64,000 nucleotides of DNA from Ricinus communis (lineage: Eukaryota > Streptophyta > Magnoliopsida > Malpighiales > Euphorbiaceae), in assembly GCF_019578655.1 (NCBI RefSeq), contig NC_063265.1, positions 17,594,285-17,658,284 of the forward strand, written 5' to 3'. Below, in pieces: positions 1 through 13,100 of this stretch (the stretch's first letter is position 1; every line of letters begins with the position of its first letter). The position numbers were made by a program, and so were the translations under genes. The notes under the pieces were generated by a model, which was not told where the DNA came from, did not search any database, and saw only the letters and a list, made by a program, of their open reading frames with translations.

Positions 1-410
1 CATTATTGAAATTGGAGAAATTGTTCATACCCTTCTTTCCACAGCAAAGAATTGCTTGTATATTAAATATATGGAATCCATCATACACAGTGATAAAGTC
101 CAGACAGAAATGCACAACTAAGTTCAAGAAATGCACTGTATATTAATTAGTTGATTAGTTTGTTGATTGTTTAGGGAAAGAAGGGAAAGTCTTGTACACT
201 AATGTCATTATAGATCATGAAACCTCTGTACAAGACTGAACCTGACCATGCTAGCCATGTTCTATGGATATCGCGTTGATTTGCTACATAATTCTCCATT
301 GCCTGTCCAAATAGAATGCATATCAAATCAATCCACGGCAGCATTAGGAAACGCAAGTTCTCATGCATCCTTACGTGCATATGCTTTTGGGGATCACCAA
401 GAAGAATAAG

Positions 411-445
<35 letters not shown>

Positions 446-479
446 AGATTACTACTCTTTGATGGCAAAGATTATGTAC
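1..479 (-). other. Start of ABCG22 intron 2, with an (AT)n tract
   Basis: Non-coding sequence downstream of the exon 2 donor at 479-478. I see no continuation of the ABC domain on the minus strand here, so exon 3 must lie outside the window. It holds an (AT)n microsatellite at about 412-442. Confidence 0.7.
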
Positions 480-3346
480 CTTGAGATAAATTGGCAAGGT
501 GGGTTCTGTTTGAAACTTCGGTTTACGCATTCCAGCTTCAAGATCTTCGGCTGCAACAGGCATAAAATATATATGTGTATGTGTATAAATTCTTTGTAAG
601 AACTAAGCAAAGAATGGAATTTGGTCATATGTAAGAGCTCATGTAAAAATCTCTGGTCTGTTTTAGTTCTTGCTGGGTGACTATTATATCAAGGAGTGCT
701 TGATAATAATGAGACCACAATTCCAATTTTGAGGCTAATATTTCGTATTGTGACTTATTTTTCTTGCAAACTTTTTTAAGTCAATAATTGAATGAATGAC
801 CCGATGAGTTGTATCTGAAACTTGACATTTAAGGAGAGTGATTTCTGAAATGATCTTTTTTACGAACTTTTGTGGCTAAAAGAATTCAACTTTCCCAACA
901 ATCAAACCCGAAGAAAAGCAAACATGTTTCTTGTAATGTCATGTAAGATGTACACTTCCATTACTATCCATATCATTTAAATCTTTGTCACAAGAAAGAA
1001 AGCAAAAAAAAACAAAAATTTAATAAAAGGTAACAGAAGTAAACAGTCTCTGAAATCTTTTTCAACAATTCACATTGATTTAGGTGAGTGAGTTTGAATT
1101 ATGTCATCCATTTTTTGAATAATCTCACCTTACTACTAGCTAGATTAAGTTATGAAATACATATTATTTTTTTTAGAAGTTATAAAATCATATGCATTAA
1201 TACGATCAGAAAAACGATTTCTAAGAAAAAAAAAAAAGTATTATTAATATTTTGGTTTATTGGATTATGTTAATAACTTTTCAGTCAATTTCTCAGAGAT
1301 TAGGGGGTCCAATTTCTATTATTTGCCATCTATTTTAAGGGTTACTTCACCTATCATTGGGACCCATATAGGACTTATCGTTTCGTCTAATGTCATAATT
1401 GTCAGAAAATTCCAACTTGTTAGGAGAGTAATGTTGGACATCACACATCAATCAGCAGCAGCCCTGATCAAGATCATTTAATTAACACAAATTTCTATAA
1501 AAGAAAATTAAAAAAAAAAAAAGAAACTGTATATTTGTTAGTGAAGATGGCAAGCTTCAAATCTTATTAACAATAATTACGTTTCTAATCCTCAATAAAA
1601 CTATTCAACTGAAAACTAAAAGGGTTTTTCATGATTATTGTTTCTTCTACTTAAATAGAAAAAAAAAAAAAGATTTGAATCAAACAAGAAAATATATATA
1701 ATGGGCATTGAGACAACACCACTGAGGAAAATGGAAAAACACTTGTAAGACCTAAAAACACCTAAAATGCTTTTCAGAAAAAGGAATTTCTTTTTATATT
1801 TTCTTCTATTAATTAGGGAAAAAGTAGTGGGAAAGCTATGTGTCATCACTATATATATATATATACATGTTCGAACTTAATCAAAGATTGAAAAGGGTCC
1901 CAATATCACTGGCTTCACAATTTTTCTGCAAGTGGGGGGTATTAAAAGAAAATTCATCGTCACTTTCTTCTCCCATAAAACGGATGTTTCTATTCATTTT
2001 CTAGATGACATGAAAAGTAGGTAACTGGCCATCCTTTTCTTTTTCATTACCTCTCTTTTCTGTTTGTTTGTTTGTTTTCTATTGCACTATTAATCATTTG
2101 CCCATAGTCATGCAATCATTTCACTGTTCCCATTTCCTTGCAGTCCACCTTGAGTGACTTTATCCCTTAAAATAGTAAACTTTTTATGTATTCAAATTGT
2201 TCTATATATCTAATATAACTTTTGTCTGCTGCCATTTTCTCTCTTAGGTTCCATGACTGCTGTTGTTATTTTAACAGCAGGGATGGCTCCTTTTTTCATA
2301 GATAACTTCCTTTTTTTTTTCTTTTTTCATCTCCTCAGCAGTGTTTTATAGCCTATTTGGATCTTTTAAAATGGTTATCGTTGTTGTTCTTTAGGTTATA
2401 TATTCTCGAAAAAAGAAAAAAAGATGTTCTCTTAGGGATTAATTAAATAGCTGTTTTAAATTTTATGATAAAAACATTCTAAATGCATTCATTTTTTTAT
2501 AATTATACTTTTTTACTCTTATTCTGAATTTCTCTGCATATTTCAAAAAAATATCCTCCTAATGGGAAATATTTTATTTGGAAGAAATAAATAATAAAAA
2601 CTAAAAATCAGACAATAAATTTTAAAATAATGTTAAATCAATTTTTAAAAAAAAATTATTATAGCTAGATGTATATTTCATTAATTCACATTTGATATAT
2701 GTACTTGGACCGGTCTGATATAAAAATTTAAAAATTATAATAACCTTAGAAATCATTAAACTTTTGTATTCAGCTAAATGTTTCTAACTGTTGATATAAT
2801 TAATTATGTTTTCAAATTATGAGGAAAAAGTACATGAGACTTGAATTAAATGGATACACCTACGCCAACCGTATCTACTGGACCACATTAAACTAACAGG
2901 TAATCAAGTGTTGCATGAAATATGCAAAAAATATTAATAATAATAATAAATTACTTACGTATATCATCATCGCTAAATGGCTTGGTGTCGGCTATCTCGT
3001 CCTGCGGCACGGCGAAGCCGGTGAAGGAGAAGGACAAGCCTAAGCTAGCACTAGAGGCTCGACTCAAAGCCGCGCCGCTGTTGAGGTCATCCAAGTCAAA
3101 CTTCATTTGTGCGCTCCTTGTCTTCCTGATGTGTGTATTCTTGCCGCTGCCGTTACTTCGCCCCGGTGAGGCTGCCACCATCAGCCGTTTGCTCGATTTC
3201 CGAGAGAGTGTTCCGCTGCTCTCCGTCGACGTTCCTCCTGCTGCAGCCGCCTCATTTGTCGGCGGAGATTTGAATGCTGCCGCCAATGTCTCCACCAATT
3301 GGTCTGATTTTGTTCTTACTAAACTCGTAACGCTTGTTTTCTCCAT
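480..3346 (-). CDS. ABCG22: ABC transporter G family half-transporter, ABCG22-like (5' part, runs off left edge)
   Basis: Two coding exons are visible: 3346-2959 and 550-480, with donor GTAAGT after 2959, acceptor TTGCAG before 550 and donor GTACAT after 480. They join in frame and give 153 residues; the rest lies left of base 1. The peptide has the N-terminal cytosolic region typical of ABCG22: 'GTLSRKSSKRLM', 'HIRKTRSAQMK', 'GAALSRASSASLGLSFSF', then across the splice 'DDDIPEDLEAGMRKPKFQ' and 'TEPTLPIYLK', which in the family leads straight into the 'F.DVTYKV' start of the nucleotide-binding domain. No Walker A, signature or membrane segment lies in the window. ABCG22 in Arabidopsis is a plasma-membrane half-transporter linked to ABA and stomatal closure. 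The Ser/Arg-rich leader could be phosphorylated (inference). Intron 1 is long (2.4 kb). The ATG at 3346 is the only sensible start. Identity as ABCG22 rather than the close paralogue ABCG21 is likely but not proven. Confidence 0.93.
551..2958 (-). other. ABCG22 intron 1
   Basis: A 2.4-kb AT-rich intron between the two ABCG22 coding exons. It contains poly(A)/poly(T) runs, a short (TA)n tract at about 1849-1864 and an 8-bp-stem hairpin (CTGCTGTT...AACAGCAG) near 2258-2280. No coding or RNA gene is visible inside it. Confidence 0.8.
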
Positions 3347-5670
3347 GCCTAGCTGAACTCTTTATCTTCTCACATCAACATGAACACATGTCAGGAACCA
3401 AATGAATCAAAATAGGTGCTTTCTGAGCTTGTCAATATAGTACAACTAATTCGCATTTTGGTACTCGGATATATACATAAAATTATGAAGACAAGCAAGA
3501 TAAAAGAGATAATAATATTATTTTTTTTACGGGTTTCTTGCTAAAAGATAAGCTTTTGCAGCGAGCAAATTGTAGCAGCATATGACTTGAGAAACAGGTT
3601 GTTACTTTTTATAGAAAGTACATGAAGATATGAAATGACTGGTTTGGAGGTTGCCACACCATTTAATGAAGCATGGCATGAAGAAAATGGTGAAAAGCTA
3701 CTAAATATATTAGCAAAAATTTACAATACAATATATATATATATATATATGCATGTATGAACTGAAAAAGTTACAATATGTTGTCTTACTTAATATTTTT
3801 TTATGGGTTTAATGAATTTGAAGACTAACATTATTTACATATGTATTGAGTATAACTCGAGGCAAGGGCTAATTCAAATTAATTATCAACAGAGAAAATC
3901 TTTAAATGGAAAATGGAGAGAGATAGAAAAAGGGTTTCTAGGGTGTGAATATGGAAAACCAGCATCTCATTCGTAAAGTTGTTTTAAAAAAAATCTTGGA
4001 AGTTTAGCTCAATGATTTTAGAATGAATTTACATAGTCTTTTCTAAGTTAGGAATAAGTGAAAACTCGATTAGCGAAAGAAAAAGGAAGAAATCTAAATA
4101 CTCCAAAATGATGGAAGAAGTACAAGGAAGTGGCCAAATATATTGAGAAAGAAAGTCTGAGGGAAGTATGTTTTAATCAAGAACATACATAAAGGATAAG
4201 TAGAACAAGATGATTTGATCACTCATACCTTTCTGTTAATTAAAACTGAAGGATCCCAACAGTGTATGGCGAATTCGAAAGAACAATATATATATATACT
4301 TATATATATGTGTGTTTGTGTGTGTCCCTTTTGACTGTATTATATAAACTGAAAGCAAGAAAGAAAGGAAGAAGGAAGAAGAGAAGATGTGGATCAACTG
4401 CAAAAACTATACGTATGGTGCATCCACTACTTATAAGGTGCGTTTCAGAAGGTTTTCTTTTCCCAAAATACCCTTAAACTTGTTGAAGATTTATGATACT
4501 GACATAACTAAACCTTGTAATTGATGATAATAACATCACTTGCAGCAGCACATTTGATGGTTGTAAATATGAATATCATAGTCATTTGAGTACCGTATAC
4601 CATCCTTACCGTACACGTGTTCGGACAGTACCTTATATTACTATCATTATTGATTTATTTTACATAAATGAATGGTAGATACTTATTTTAAAAATATATA
4701 AATATTTTATTAACAAAGATTAATAAGTACATATTGATGTTTAATATTGAGAAATATATTTATTGAATATTACTCGCTCGGTTATATTAAGTAATTTATT
4801 GGTTGTTATAAGTGTTTTTTAATCTCTTCATTCTCCAGTTTTATAATAAGAGAACTCGACATCCATATTATACCACTCATATAAAAGAGAAATTCATTAA
4901 TCTCATAAAAAATATAATTGTAAAGCTCTTAAAAGAATACATTAGTATTTTTCAAACTAATTAATATTAAATAAAATGAAATAAAAGGACCACCGCGGAT
5001 GTAATGATTGGCAGTGGGCTAAAATATGAAAAATATGAAAAATGAGAATTATAAGCGTTATAACATAACATTATGTACAAGTGAATGAGTTAAAAAGAAT
5101 TTTAGTCAATTTAGTACACTTTTAACATTAAATGTTGGTTAACCTTACTGAGGTGTTTGAGTTGTGCCTTCTAATCAAGTAGCCACAATGGGACAAAGAA
5201 TCCTTTAAGTACTCAAAACGTATTCTCTGTTAGACTTCAGAGGACCTGCACTCTCACCAGACTTGAGGTTTTTGGTGCTTTCTCACATTACCTATTCATC
5301 AGGGAACCTGTAACTTCCTGGAATTTTCTTCATCTGCAATTTTCTTTCCCTCTTAAATTTCCAAATTTTGGTGTGTAGATAGTGCTCTTATTTGGTATTA
5401 TGATAGAGGTTTATCATATTTTAGATTTCACATGCCGTACTAGCTAATTATAATATTCAATTAAAATTATATAATTTATATCTGTAAATGTCATTGAATT
5501 AATTAATATTGTAGTTATATATCTTTAAGATTGTAAAATCATGATTTTGAACTCCAATCAGAACTAATTAAAAGATAAACTTATTTATATAAAATTATAA
5601 GCTTCACAAAAGGAATTTATAATTATCCATAATTGAACTTTATTATCTGGGTTTAAAAGATTATAATTAT

Positions 5671-5701
<31 letters not shown>

Positions 5702-6079
5702 TGAGAGAGCATAAACTTTATATATATGTGCACCAAATATAAAATGTCACATCATTGGGGAAGGTGGTGATGGTGTTAGAACTAGAATTATGCATGAAAT
5801 ATATTTAGACTTATCAACATTCACCAACTTGGGTCCTCCATATTGCTAGACTTCTGGATGTGTGTCTCATCGTTATCATCTTCTTCCTTGTTTTATTTGC
5901 TCCTTTATTGCAATTGCCATTCTTTTCGGTTCAAAACATCATGTGATTGAAGAGTTCCTTGTGGAAGCAAAGCACCTACGGCATGCTCTACAATATCATA
6001 CAATCATTTAGGTCACCACAGATGGTTGAGCGTATAACATTCATTTCATGAATGTAACTATTTTGGTCATACATCCCTA

Positions 6080-6138
<59 letters not shown>

Positions 6139-9100
6139 AAATAAACTGAACGAAACCATCTTTAGTTTTCTACCTATGATACTTTTGCTATTCCTTCTTT
6201 TTTCTTTTGGTTATGCATGAACGGATTATTATCTTTTTTACAATCAATTGCTTTGAGTATATATATACTTTATAATGAGAAAATGAATAATATATAATTT
6301 AAATATTTTATATTTAAATATTAAATCGCGTTTTATATATAGATATAAGTTGACAAATTTAGTTATTATTCATGGTGATTCATGTGTATAGTCTAAAATC
6401 ATCCGCTTTTCGATACGCTAAAGTTAGAATCTGTAAGAAGAGAACCGGTCCCCCTTTAGTTCAAACCTAATTCTGAATTAGACTGATTTCAATAATAGTT
6501 TTGATCAATCCGATTATAATTCAATTCAAGTCCAAACCGGTCTATAGCCAGACTTACTTAATATAACAACGGCTCATAAGCTACACCATCACGAGAGAAA
6601 AGAAAAGCAAAAGGATGGCATAAGCAATTAAGCCAGCCGACATATGTGCTGTCTAGGCTCTCATAAAGTTTGTTTTGCTGCATTAGTAAGTTGTCTGCTA
6701 GCTGAAAGCCACTGTAAGATACTACTTCACTTGCTTACGTATCTTCTGTTGGTTTTTTTAACAAATCTTAATTCTCGAGTAACAGTTTACTTTTCAAGAT
6801 TCAAACATACTTCCATGCCCTAATAATTGTTACTTAGAAGCTCTTCTTTTATTATCTTATACTTTTCAAATTGCCACGTGTTTATGTACCTACTTGTTGA
6901 CCTTGTGTTGATTAATGGAGGGCACAGAGTTATGTCAAAGTTCGACGGCAATGTGACTTGACACTATGTTATTCCAGATGTCAATTAAGAATACTAGTTT
7001 ATGCTAACAAAATTCAAGAGAATTTGAATTATTACTGTAGACCGACCATAATAATGCTATCTTACATTGATTAAGATACTCTCATATTATTATTAACATG
7101 ATAGATACATTAATATAATTTTGACTATCAAATTGGCAATTAAATTTGACATTTATTATCAAAAATATTAACTGTTTGTTTTTAAAAATGTAAATTTAAA
7201 CTTTTAATAAAATCTCTATCATCAAATTAAAATAGAATGTAAGGATTTATGTTGATGACAAAATCTCAATTTATCTGAAATTACAGTAGTATTGAATTTC
7301 GAATTCAAAATAAATTATAATTAAATCACTTGAGGTCTTTTTAATTTTTTTAAATTCATGACATTTATATTTAAATTTATTAAACTTAAAATGTTTCTAG
7401 GGCATTTTCTTTTTGCACTATAGCATCTAGGATGGAATCCATGCATGCCCAAGACTCGAGTTTAAGCCTTTTAGGAGGTTTAATTTTTTGTAAGAATAAT
7501 AGAAAAAAAGATAGATTAATTTTTTTTCTCAAAGAGATCAAATAAATGAGTAATATATAATCATACACTACACAACAGATAATAGATAAATCATATTATA
7601 AATATTAATTATTTAAAAAAAATACTTTTACTATTTAAGTTTAAAAAAATATTATTTTTTATTATTTTATATAATTATTAATAAATTTCTAGTTAATATT
7701 TATAAACGATGAATAAGTTATTCAAATTTAATATTTTCTTTTACCAAGCAACCAACTCGATACTTCTCAAAATTCAACATGGAACATTTATATGGTACAG
7801 TGTTATTATGTAGCGGAAAAGAGGGGTAGAAAAGTAAAAGCATAAATGTATGATGAGTGGCTAATATAGGTTTGGACAAAAAAAGTTGCCCCAAAAGGAC
7901 ATGTTTGGTTGGTTCCTGATAAGAAGCTGTCTTCCTGCTGTTAGATTGATAGTCAATTCACTAACCTCCACAACCTTACACGTGGCTTTTCAATTCCACC
8001 TCATCATCTCTCACTATAAACATATCTTATCTTATAATTGATTTATATTGGCTCTACTTATTACGTCATATTTATAAATGACAGAATCTATATACAAATA
8101 TTTAAAAATAATAATTTAGCTACACTTCAATTTTTAATTAAATGTAACAAATATTCAGATTCTATTTTTATATAAATATATATTTAGTTTTTATTTAATT
8201 TAACTAACACCTTAATTTTCTTATAATATTTAATAATTCTGGACTATGTATGTGGGGTTATTAAATTGCCAAATGTTAAAAATATTTAAAACATAACAAA
8301 CAATAAGTTGAGAATCTGTTAGATTATATTAAAAATCAAAATATTAAATTAGTTAAATATAATTATATAAATAATAGATTTTATATTATTAAAAATAATC
8401 AGGTAAATTAATAATGTTACATTAATTAAAATTTTATATAAGTTAATTGTTTTGATGCCTTTTTTTAAGTATGATGGTTTTTTTTGGGTCAAATGGTTAT
8501 ACATAATGTGATTAATAGAATTGGTTTAAAGAAATTGCCTTATTTTATAGGAATCACTACTTATCATATCCCTTAATCACTCTACAAACTTTCTCGTGGC
8601 GGTCAACGACGGGTCGGACCATCCATGATGCTCGAGTAAGCTTTTTTCACTTGAAGTTTTGCTCCAATAACTATTAGATCTTTACAATCAGCCCCTTCAA
8701 TATATATATATAGCTTAAGATTATTTTGATATATTTCTAAACTATTTCATTAATATGTTGCAATCTATAATTAATATACTAACTAATAATTCTAAAAATA
8801 TAAATTTCTAAATATTAAAGATTTTATCAAAAATTTATTAAATTTAATACCGACCATTTATTTATTAAAAATTTTGTTAGTGTTTTTATTTTATTTAATC
8901 AAACAATATAAATATAAAAAAACTCTCGAAATAGAGAAAATGTGATAATCTATAACATAGTAATAATTAATAATTATTATTATTAAGTGAGAAGGGGGTA
9001 TTACAGTGTTTTCCTATAGAAAGAAAAACAGAAACTAGAGGTGAAAATTAATTTTCTTTTTTTCTGCCAGAAAATGATTATTTTTCAAAAGTTGTGGGGC

Positions 9101-9919
9101 CATTGACCCCACAATTGATAATGTAAATTGATCCCTGGCAAAAAAAAAAAGAAAAAAAATAATAAATAAAAAAGAGGAGATGTCCAGACTCGAACTCGTG
9201 TAAATTACTGACCTATCGACATAGACCTATGCTGTACTAGATCTATAGCTTGGTCTTACACTATAATTAATTGAACAAATTCTACATTTATTAGTCTTGC
9301 CAACTTATTTTTTTAAACCTTTGACATTAATTCTTGATTCCCTCTTTATAAGATTATTTAAGATGGTAGAGTTGTATAAATTCTTGATTCCCCTTGTATA
9401 AGATTTTCTTTTTCTTTTTTTAGCTTCTGGATTAAAATTATTCGGCTAATAATAATGGGCTTGAGTTTTCACAAGATGATGTCATTATGGCATTTACATT
9501 TATAATTTATTTATTAAAAAATAAAGCATACTTCTTTTAGTTCAATAAGATAAATAGTTTTATATATTTTATATTAATTATATAATTTATTTTTTATATT
9601 TTAAAATATATATCAGCAATGCTAAATACTAAATGACTATTTGCAGCTGTCTCCCAATTTCAAAACATTTACTTAACTTGTATGCTGAGTAATGGGATTT
9701 TTACATTCTGTTAATTTTACAATGTTATTTAATTTTTAATAAGTATTAAGTGTTTTTATTATTATTAATGGTAAAAAATATATTACTTTAGTTAGATATA
9801 ATTTGAAGAGAGGATCCAAATAAAGAAAGCGGAGTAATATTAAACATAAAAAAGAAAAAGGTAAATCACATCTCTAAATTATTTCTCATACGCACTGATG
9901 ACTATAAAGATCTAAGAGA
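3347..9919. other. AT-rich intergenic region upstream of ABCG22
   Basis: No supportable gene. It contains the ABCG22 5' UTR and promoter (immediately above 3346), single CACGTG motifs near 4614, 6875 and 7978, (TA)n microsatellites near 3730-3750, 5678-5698 and 6081-6136, and a tRNA-like B-box (minus strand, GAGTTCGAGTC) near 9186-9196 that suggests an old SINE fragment. The CACGTG near 4614 is about 1.3 kb upstream of the ABCG22 ATG and is a candidate ABRE, but single G-boxes also occur elsewhere in this window. Confidence 0.5.
6081..6136. repeat. (TA)28 microsatellite
   Basis: Uninterrupted TA dinucleotide tract of about 56 bp, ended by CCAAATAAAC. Likely highly length-polymorphic. Confidence 0.95.
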
Positions 9920-10190
9920 GGGGGCGGTGCCGCCCAAGGGAGGGCAAGCCACGTGACAGGGACATGACTGCGATGGACACAAAAAAGACAGTCTTCATCT
10001 AACGGAATACATTTCAGTTTTGGCTGTTAACAACGCAGCTTAACTAGCCGTCATTCCTCTGCCACGTGTAACAGATGTATGCTCTAGATTACTCACAGCT
10101 CAGTGGATGTGAAGTCATCTACGCAATATCTGTTGACACGTGGATGTTCGTTTTGCTGTATCTTCTTTTAGGGTACTTCCACGTGGGCAT
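9920..10190. promoter_or_regulatory. Cluster of four CACGTG (G-box/ABRE) motifs
   Basis: Perfect CACGTG hexamers occur at 9950-9955, 10063-10068, 10137-10142 and 10180-10185, in the contexts CCACGTGAC, CCACGTGTA, ACACGTGGA and CCACGTGGG. The stretch is markedly more GC-rich than its surroundings and also contains a perfect inverted repeat GGGCGG-TG-CCGCCC at 9922-9935. CACGTG is the binding core of bZIP (ABF/ABI5, HY5) and bHLH (PIF/MYC) factors. The cluster lies 6.6 kb upstream of the ABCG22 start and 4.9 kb beyond the 3' end of the CDPK gene; no nearby start codon with coding support was found. A distal enhancer of ABCG22 or the promoter of an unrecognised transcript are both possible (inference). 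Confidence 0.5.
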
Positions 10191-13100
10191 TAGGTTTCTT
10201 TTGGAAATCTTTTTGTAAGGTAGTAGGGGTGGCAGTGGGCATGTGAGACCTCTTTTAAATTTGCAAGTGATTGCCATTTGTCTTGTGCTGAAGGAATCCC
10301 TTCATTGGGTTTTATTTCCTTGTTTGACAGATTTTCTAAAGGAAAATTCCAAGGTTTCATCATGGCATCCTATCTGAGAGACAATGGAGTAGATATAGTG
10401 GTGTTTGTTAGGTTTATTGTGGAGCACAATATAAATATCTATCTATCTGTTGGATTTTGATTTTATAAATAAATATTAATTTAAGATTATATGAATGGTC
10501 AATTATTATTTTTGTTATGTTAGAAACATGAGTAGATTGCACCCACAAATTTAATCTAACTCTACTTTAAAAGTGTAAGATGTGAAAAAACCTTTTTCAA
10601 TTTCCCAATAAATAAGGTCAAAATCTTAAAGAAGAATAGTAATTTAATCTAGGAATGTCATATGTTTATAAAAAATAAAATAAAGCCAGATGTATATTTT
10701 TGTTCTTAGGATTTAATTAGTATAATATTATAACTTTAATAAATTCTTTTAATTTATTTTTATGGTATTTTGGCTTTTTTGAGACATTAATATATCTATA
10801 TGCACTGCTTGAAGATATTTAATTATTATAATAAATTAAAATTCATAAAAATATTTTAAATTAAATTAAAATTTAAAAATTATTAGAAAAATCTAAGTGT
10901 TTATTAGATAAAATTAAATTAAAAATTAAAACATTAAACTAAACTGAAATACATAAATACGTGTTGACCATAAAACAATAATAAACTCATAGCTTTTACT
11001 CAAAGTATAATCTGCCATCTATTATTGGCTATCTAACTTAGGGCTAAATGTTCTAAAACGATTCTATTAAGCTCTAAATTTAGTTACAAAACACGTAGTT
11101 TTTATTACCGTTAATCTAAGCAATTGTGAAGTAAAGTTGAGCAATTCTCTGGACACTTGACAACACGAAGTCATATGACCAGAAGATAAAAAGAAAATAA
11201 TACTATAATAACTTTTAAAATTTAAAATTTAAAGTTAGTTTAACAAATTCAAGCAAATTTAACAAATTTTTTATTATATATACGCACTATTAAATTACTT
11301 CAATCTTTAAAATTTTAATTTGAAATAATTAAGGAGGCATCTAATTAAAGTAAAGCATCCAATTAAAGTTAAATACACCTTTAAACCTTTCTTTCCTTCT
11401 TTTAGCAACCACGAAGCAGCACTTATCATGGATCCTTTACACCACTAATATCAAACAAATTCTGATGCATATTAATAAATATCAATTCCAAAAATTCTTT
11501 GCATTAACAAACACAGAAAAAAAAAAAAAAAAAAAAAGTATCTCTGTAGAAAAGTTATACAGTTGGATAAGTTTCTACTTTCATCATCCAAATTCGCGAA
11601 GATGATGTATTAGAGGTTGAAAATCCTGAAACTCATTCTCAGCCGTTGGATTGTGGTCCATTGCCATCTTTACGAAAGGATATTACTCTTTTCTTAAGTC
11701 ACCACCGTTGGATTTCTCAATGTTAATATTGGGGTGAGCAAAAGCGTCGACCAGATTCCAATGATCGGAAAACTTGTTCAAATCAAACCGACAAAATTTA
11801 ATAACTGAACCGGCTCGTTGGGTTTTAATTTCCCTTTTCAAATATTTTAATTAGTTTTAACTTTTAATTTAAAATAACTAACGATTAATAGAATCAATCG
11901 GTCATATATTCTTATTATTAACATTAAACTTTCATATAATTTTTCAAAAATATTTTCTTAAATATTTATAGTTTACATATATTATTTAAAAACTGAGAAA
12001 TTAAACTTATTTTGTTTTCCTTTTATCTTTTTTATAGTTTGGTTAGCTAGAAACCAATTTTTAATTAACCAAACTAATGGATAAATGGATATTTAATTTA
12101 GTTTTTTATTTAAAAAACTAAAAAACCTAAAGCCAAACCGTCAGTCTTTTTACGAGCACGGTTGTCCAAAATGAAGTTATTGTCGCTTGAAATGCTTGCA
12201 TAATTTCTTTTGATATAAAAGAGATAATAAAATATATTTGATTCAGCTGTATATTAAAATATTTATTATAAATCTAATTTATATTTAAAACATAATGTAT
12301 ATATATACTAAATAAAAATAATTATATGTTTATTTTTTTATTGTGACATCATCACACAAGTACTTAAAGTTTAACTTCTCAATAAAAGTTTTGTTGGTCA
12401 AAATATAAAATAGCTCATATACAAAGACCAAATAAAAAGTTAATTAAATAAAAAAATTTAAATTTTATTATGTGAATTAAAAAAATTTACCAAAATTTAA
12501 ATAAAACTTAATTGATACTAATATACCGAAGTATAATTGGTCAAACCTCGGGCAGATTTAAATAATTAACGCTCTTTTTTAAAATTAAAATAGTAATATT
12601 TGGATATTCTAAATCTTAACCTTTTATAAAATGAAATACAAACTCAAACATTTTAAATTAATAGTTAAATTGTGTATCAAAGTCTGATAAAAGCTTGCCC
12701 ACAAAAGTATTATTTTTATTCTTATTCATATGGGAAATATTAAGATAAGAAGATTATGATAAGAAAGAAAAAATTAATGGGTGGAAGAAATGGTTGGCTC
12801 AAAATTAAGCCAAAACAGAAGGGCAATAAATGGATGTATAATGTGTTTTTTGCCAAATGAAGAATTTGTTTTATTTTTACTTATTCTAAAAGAAGTGACT
12901 CAACCCAAAGAAAGAAAGGGGGTGGGATCAGAAATTATAAAAAAAAAAAAGTAAAGCTGATTGACCTGTCATTATAGAGAAACAAAATACACGTACATGC
13001 ACCACACATTATCTGCATGGGTGCTTGATGTAAGTCCATCGGTAGGGGAAAGAAAACAAGAAAAAAGAAAAGAGTGATCCCTTCATTAATCACCAGCCTG

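Noticed and set aside
10278..10460. A 60-codon plus-strand open frame downstream of the G-box cluster, as a possible gene served by it
   Set aside because: It has no ATG at its start, no recognisable domain and ends in an AT-rich low-complexity tail; composition does not stand out from the spacer.
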